From Brevibacillus daliensis (GTDB lineage Bacteria; Bacillota; Bacilli; Brevibacillales; Brevibacillaceae), in contig NZ_JAJISB010000029.1 of NCBI RefSeq assembly GCF_021245735.1, positions 47,687-111,686 of the forward strand: a stretch of 64,000 bases of DNA, in the 5' to 3' direction. Of this stretch, positions 63,988-64,000 are shown in pieces; position 1 is the stretch's first letter, and every line of letters begins with the position of its first letter. Both the position numbers and the translations under genes were made by a program. Under the pieces are notes generated by a model that saw only the letters and a program-made list of their open reading frames with translations, was not told where the DNA came from and did no database searches.

Positions 63988-64000
63988 AAAAAAGTTAAGT

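Overview
The window looks like chromosomal accessory DNA from a low-G+C, endospore-former-like Firmicute, most likely of the Brevibacillus/Paenibacillus group. The basis is A+T-rich coding DNA, strong AGGAGG-type ribosome sites, an S-layer-homology protein, an LCP-family wall enzyme, a YcdB/YcdC-type protein and BlaI/BlaR1-like regulators. The species call is inference. Gene remnants, frameshifts and broken transposons are unusually frequent.

Bases 1-21900 are the 3' part of a hybrid polyketide/nonribosomal peptide cluster. A discrete acyltransferase, a free ACP and a 3-hydroxyacyl-CoA-dehydrogenase-like enzyme look like part of a set that makes an ACP-bound unusual malonyl extender (hydroxy-, methoxy- or aminomalonyl). 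They are followed by an MFS exporter. Two giant synthases follow, with domain order KS-AT-ACP-aminotransferase-C-(A domain missing)-PCP-E(split) // C-A(Val)-PCP-E-C-A(Phe)-PCP-terminal C. A broken insertion sequence abuts, and may overlap, the synthase 3' end. An Sfp-type phosphopantetheinyl transferase closes the cluster. The A-less module keeps only the A10 motif of a lost adenylation domain, and its epimerase has lost a catalytic His and is split between the two genes.

Bases 22000-44100 are a patchwork of small genes and remnants: a decayed serine hydrolase, a GNAT enzyme, an RNA-ligase fragment with two unknown neighbours, a RidA-like protein, a frameshifted Baeyer-Villiger monooxygenase, an MFS pump, an Rrf2 regulator beside a deleted thioredoxin-reductase-like gene, hydrolases, a BlaI/M56-peptidase pair, a truncated LCP protein, an Rhs fragment with an Imm8-like immunity gene, a RelE-type toxin-antitoxin pair, and a small sigma-region-4-like gene overlapped by a 39-codon gene.

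Bases 44200-49310 hold a unit of response regulator, histidine kinase, ABC ATPase, small membrane protein and large permease, resembling lactococcin-972-type bacteriocin export/immunity systems; the transporter part appears richer in G+C than its surroundings. Bases 49466-55905 are a Tn3-family transposon flanked by a perfect 5-bp duplication (AATTT). It carries tnpA (frameshifted), tnpR, an ECF sigma/anti-sigma pair and fragments of other Tn3 elements.

Bases 55906-64000 hold a repeat-rich S-layer-homology protein that has lost its anchor, a Rad52/22-like annealing protein with a small partner, IS21 remnants, and a large repeat-plus-lipase gene cut into pieces by two in-frame stop codons.
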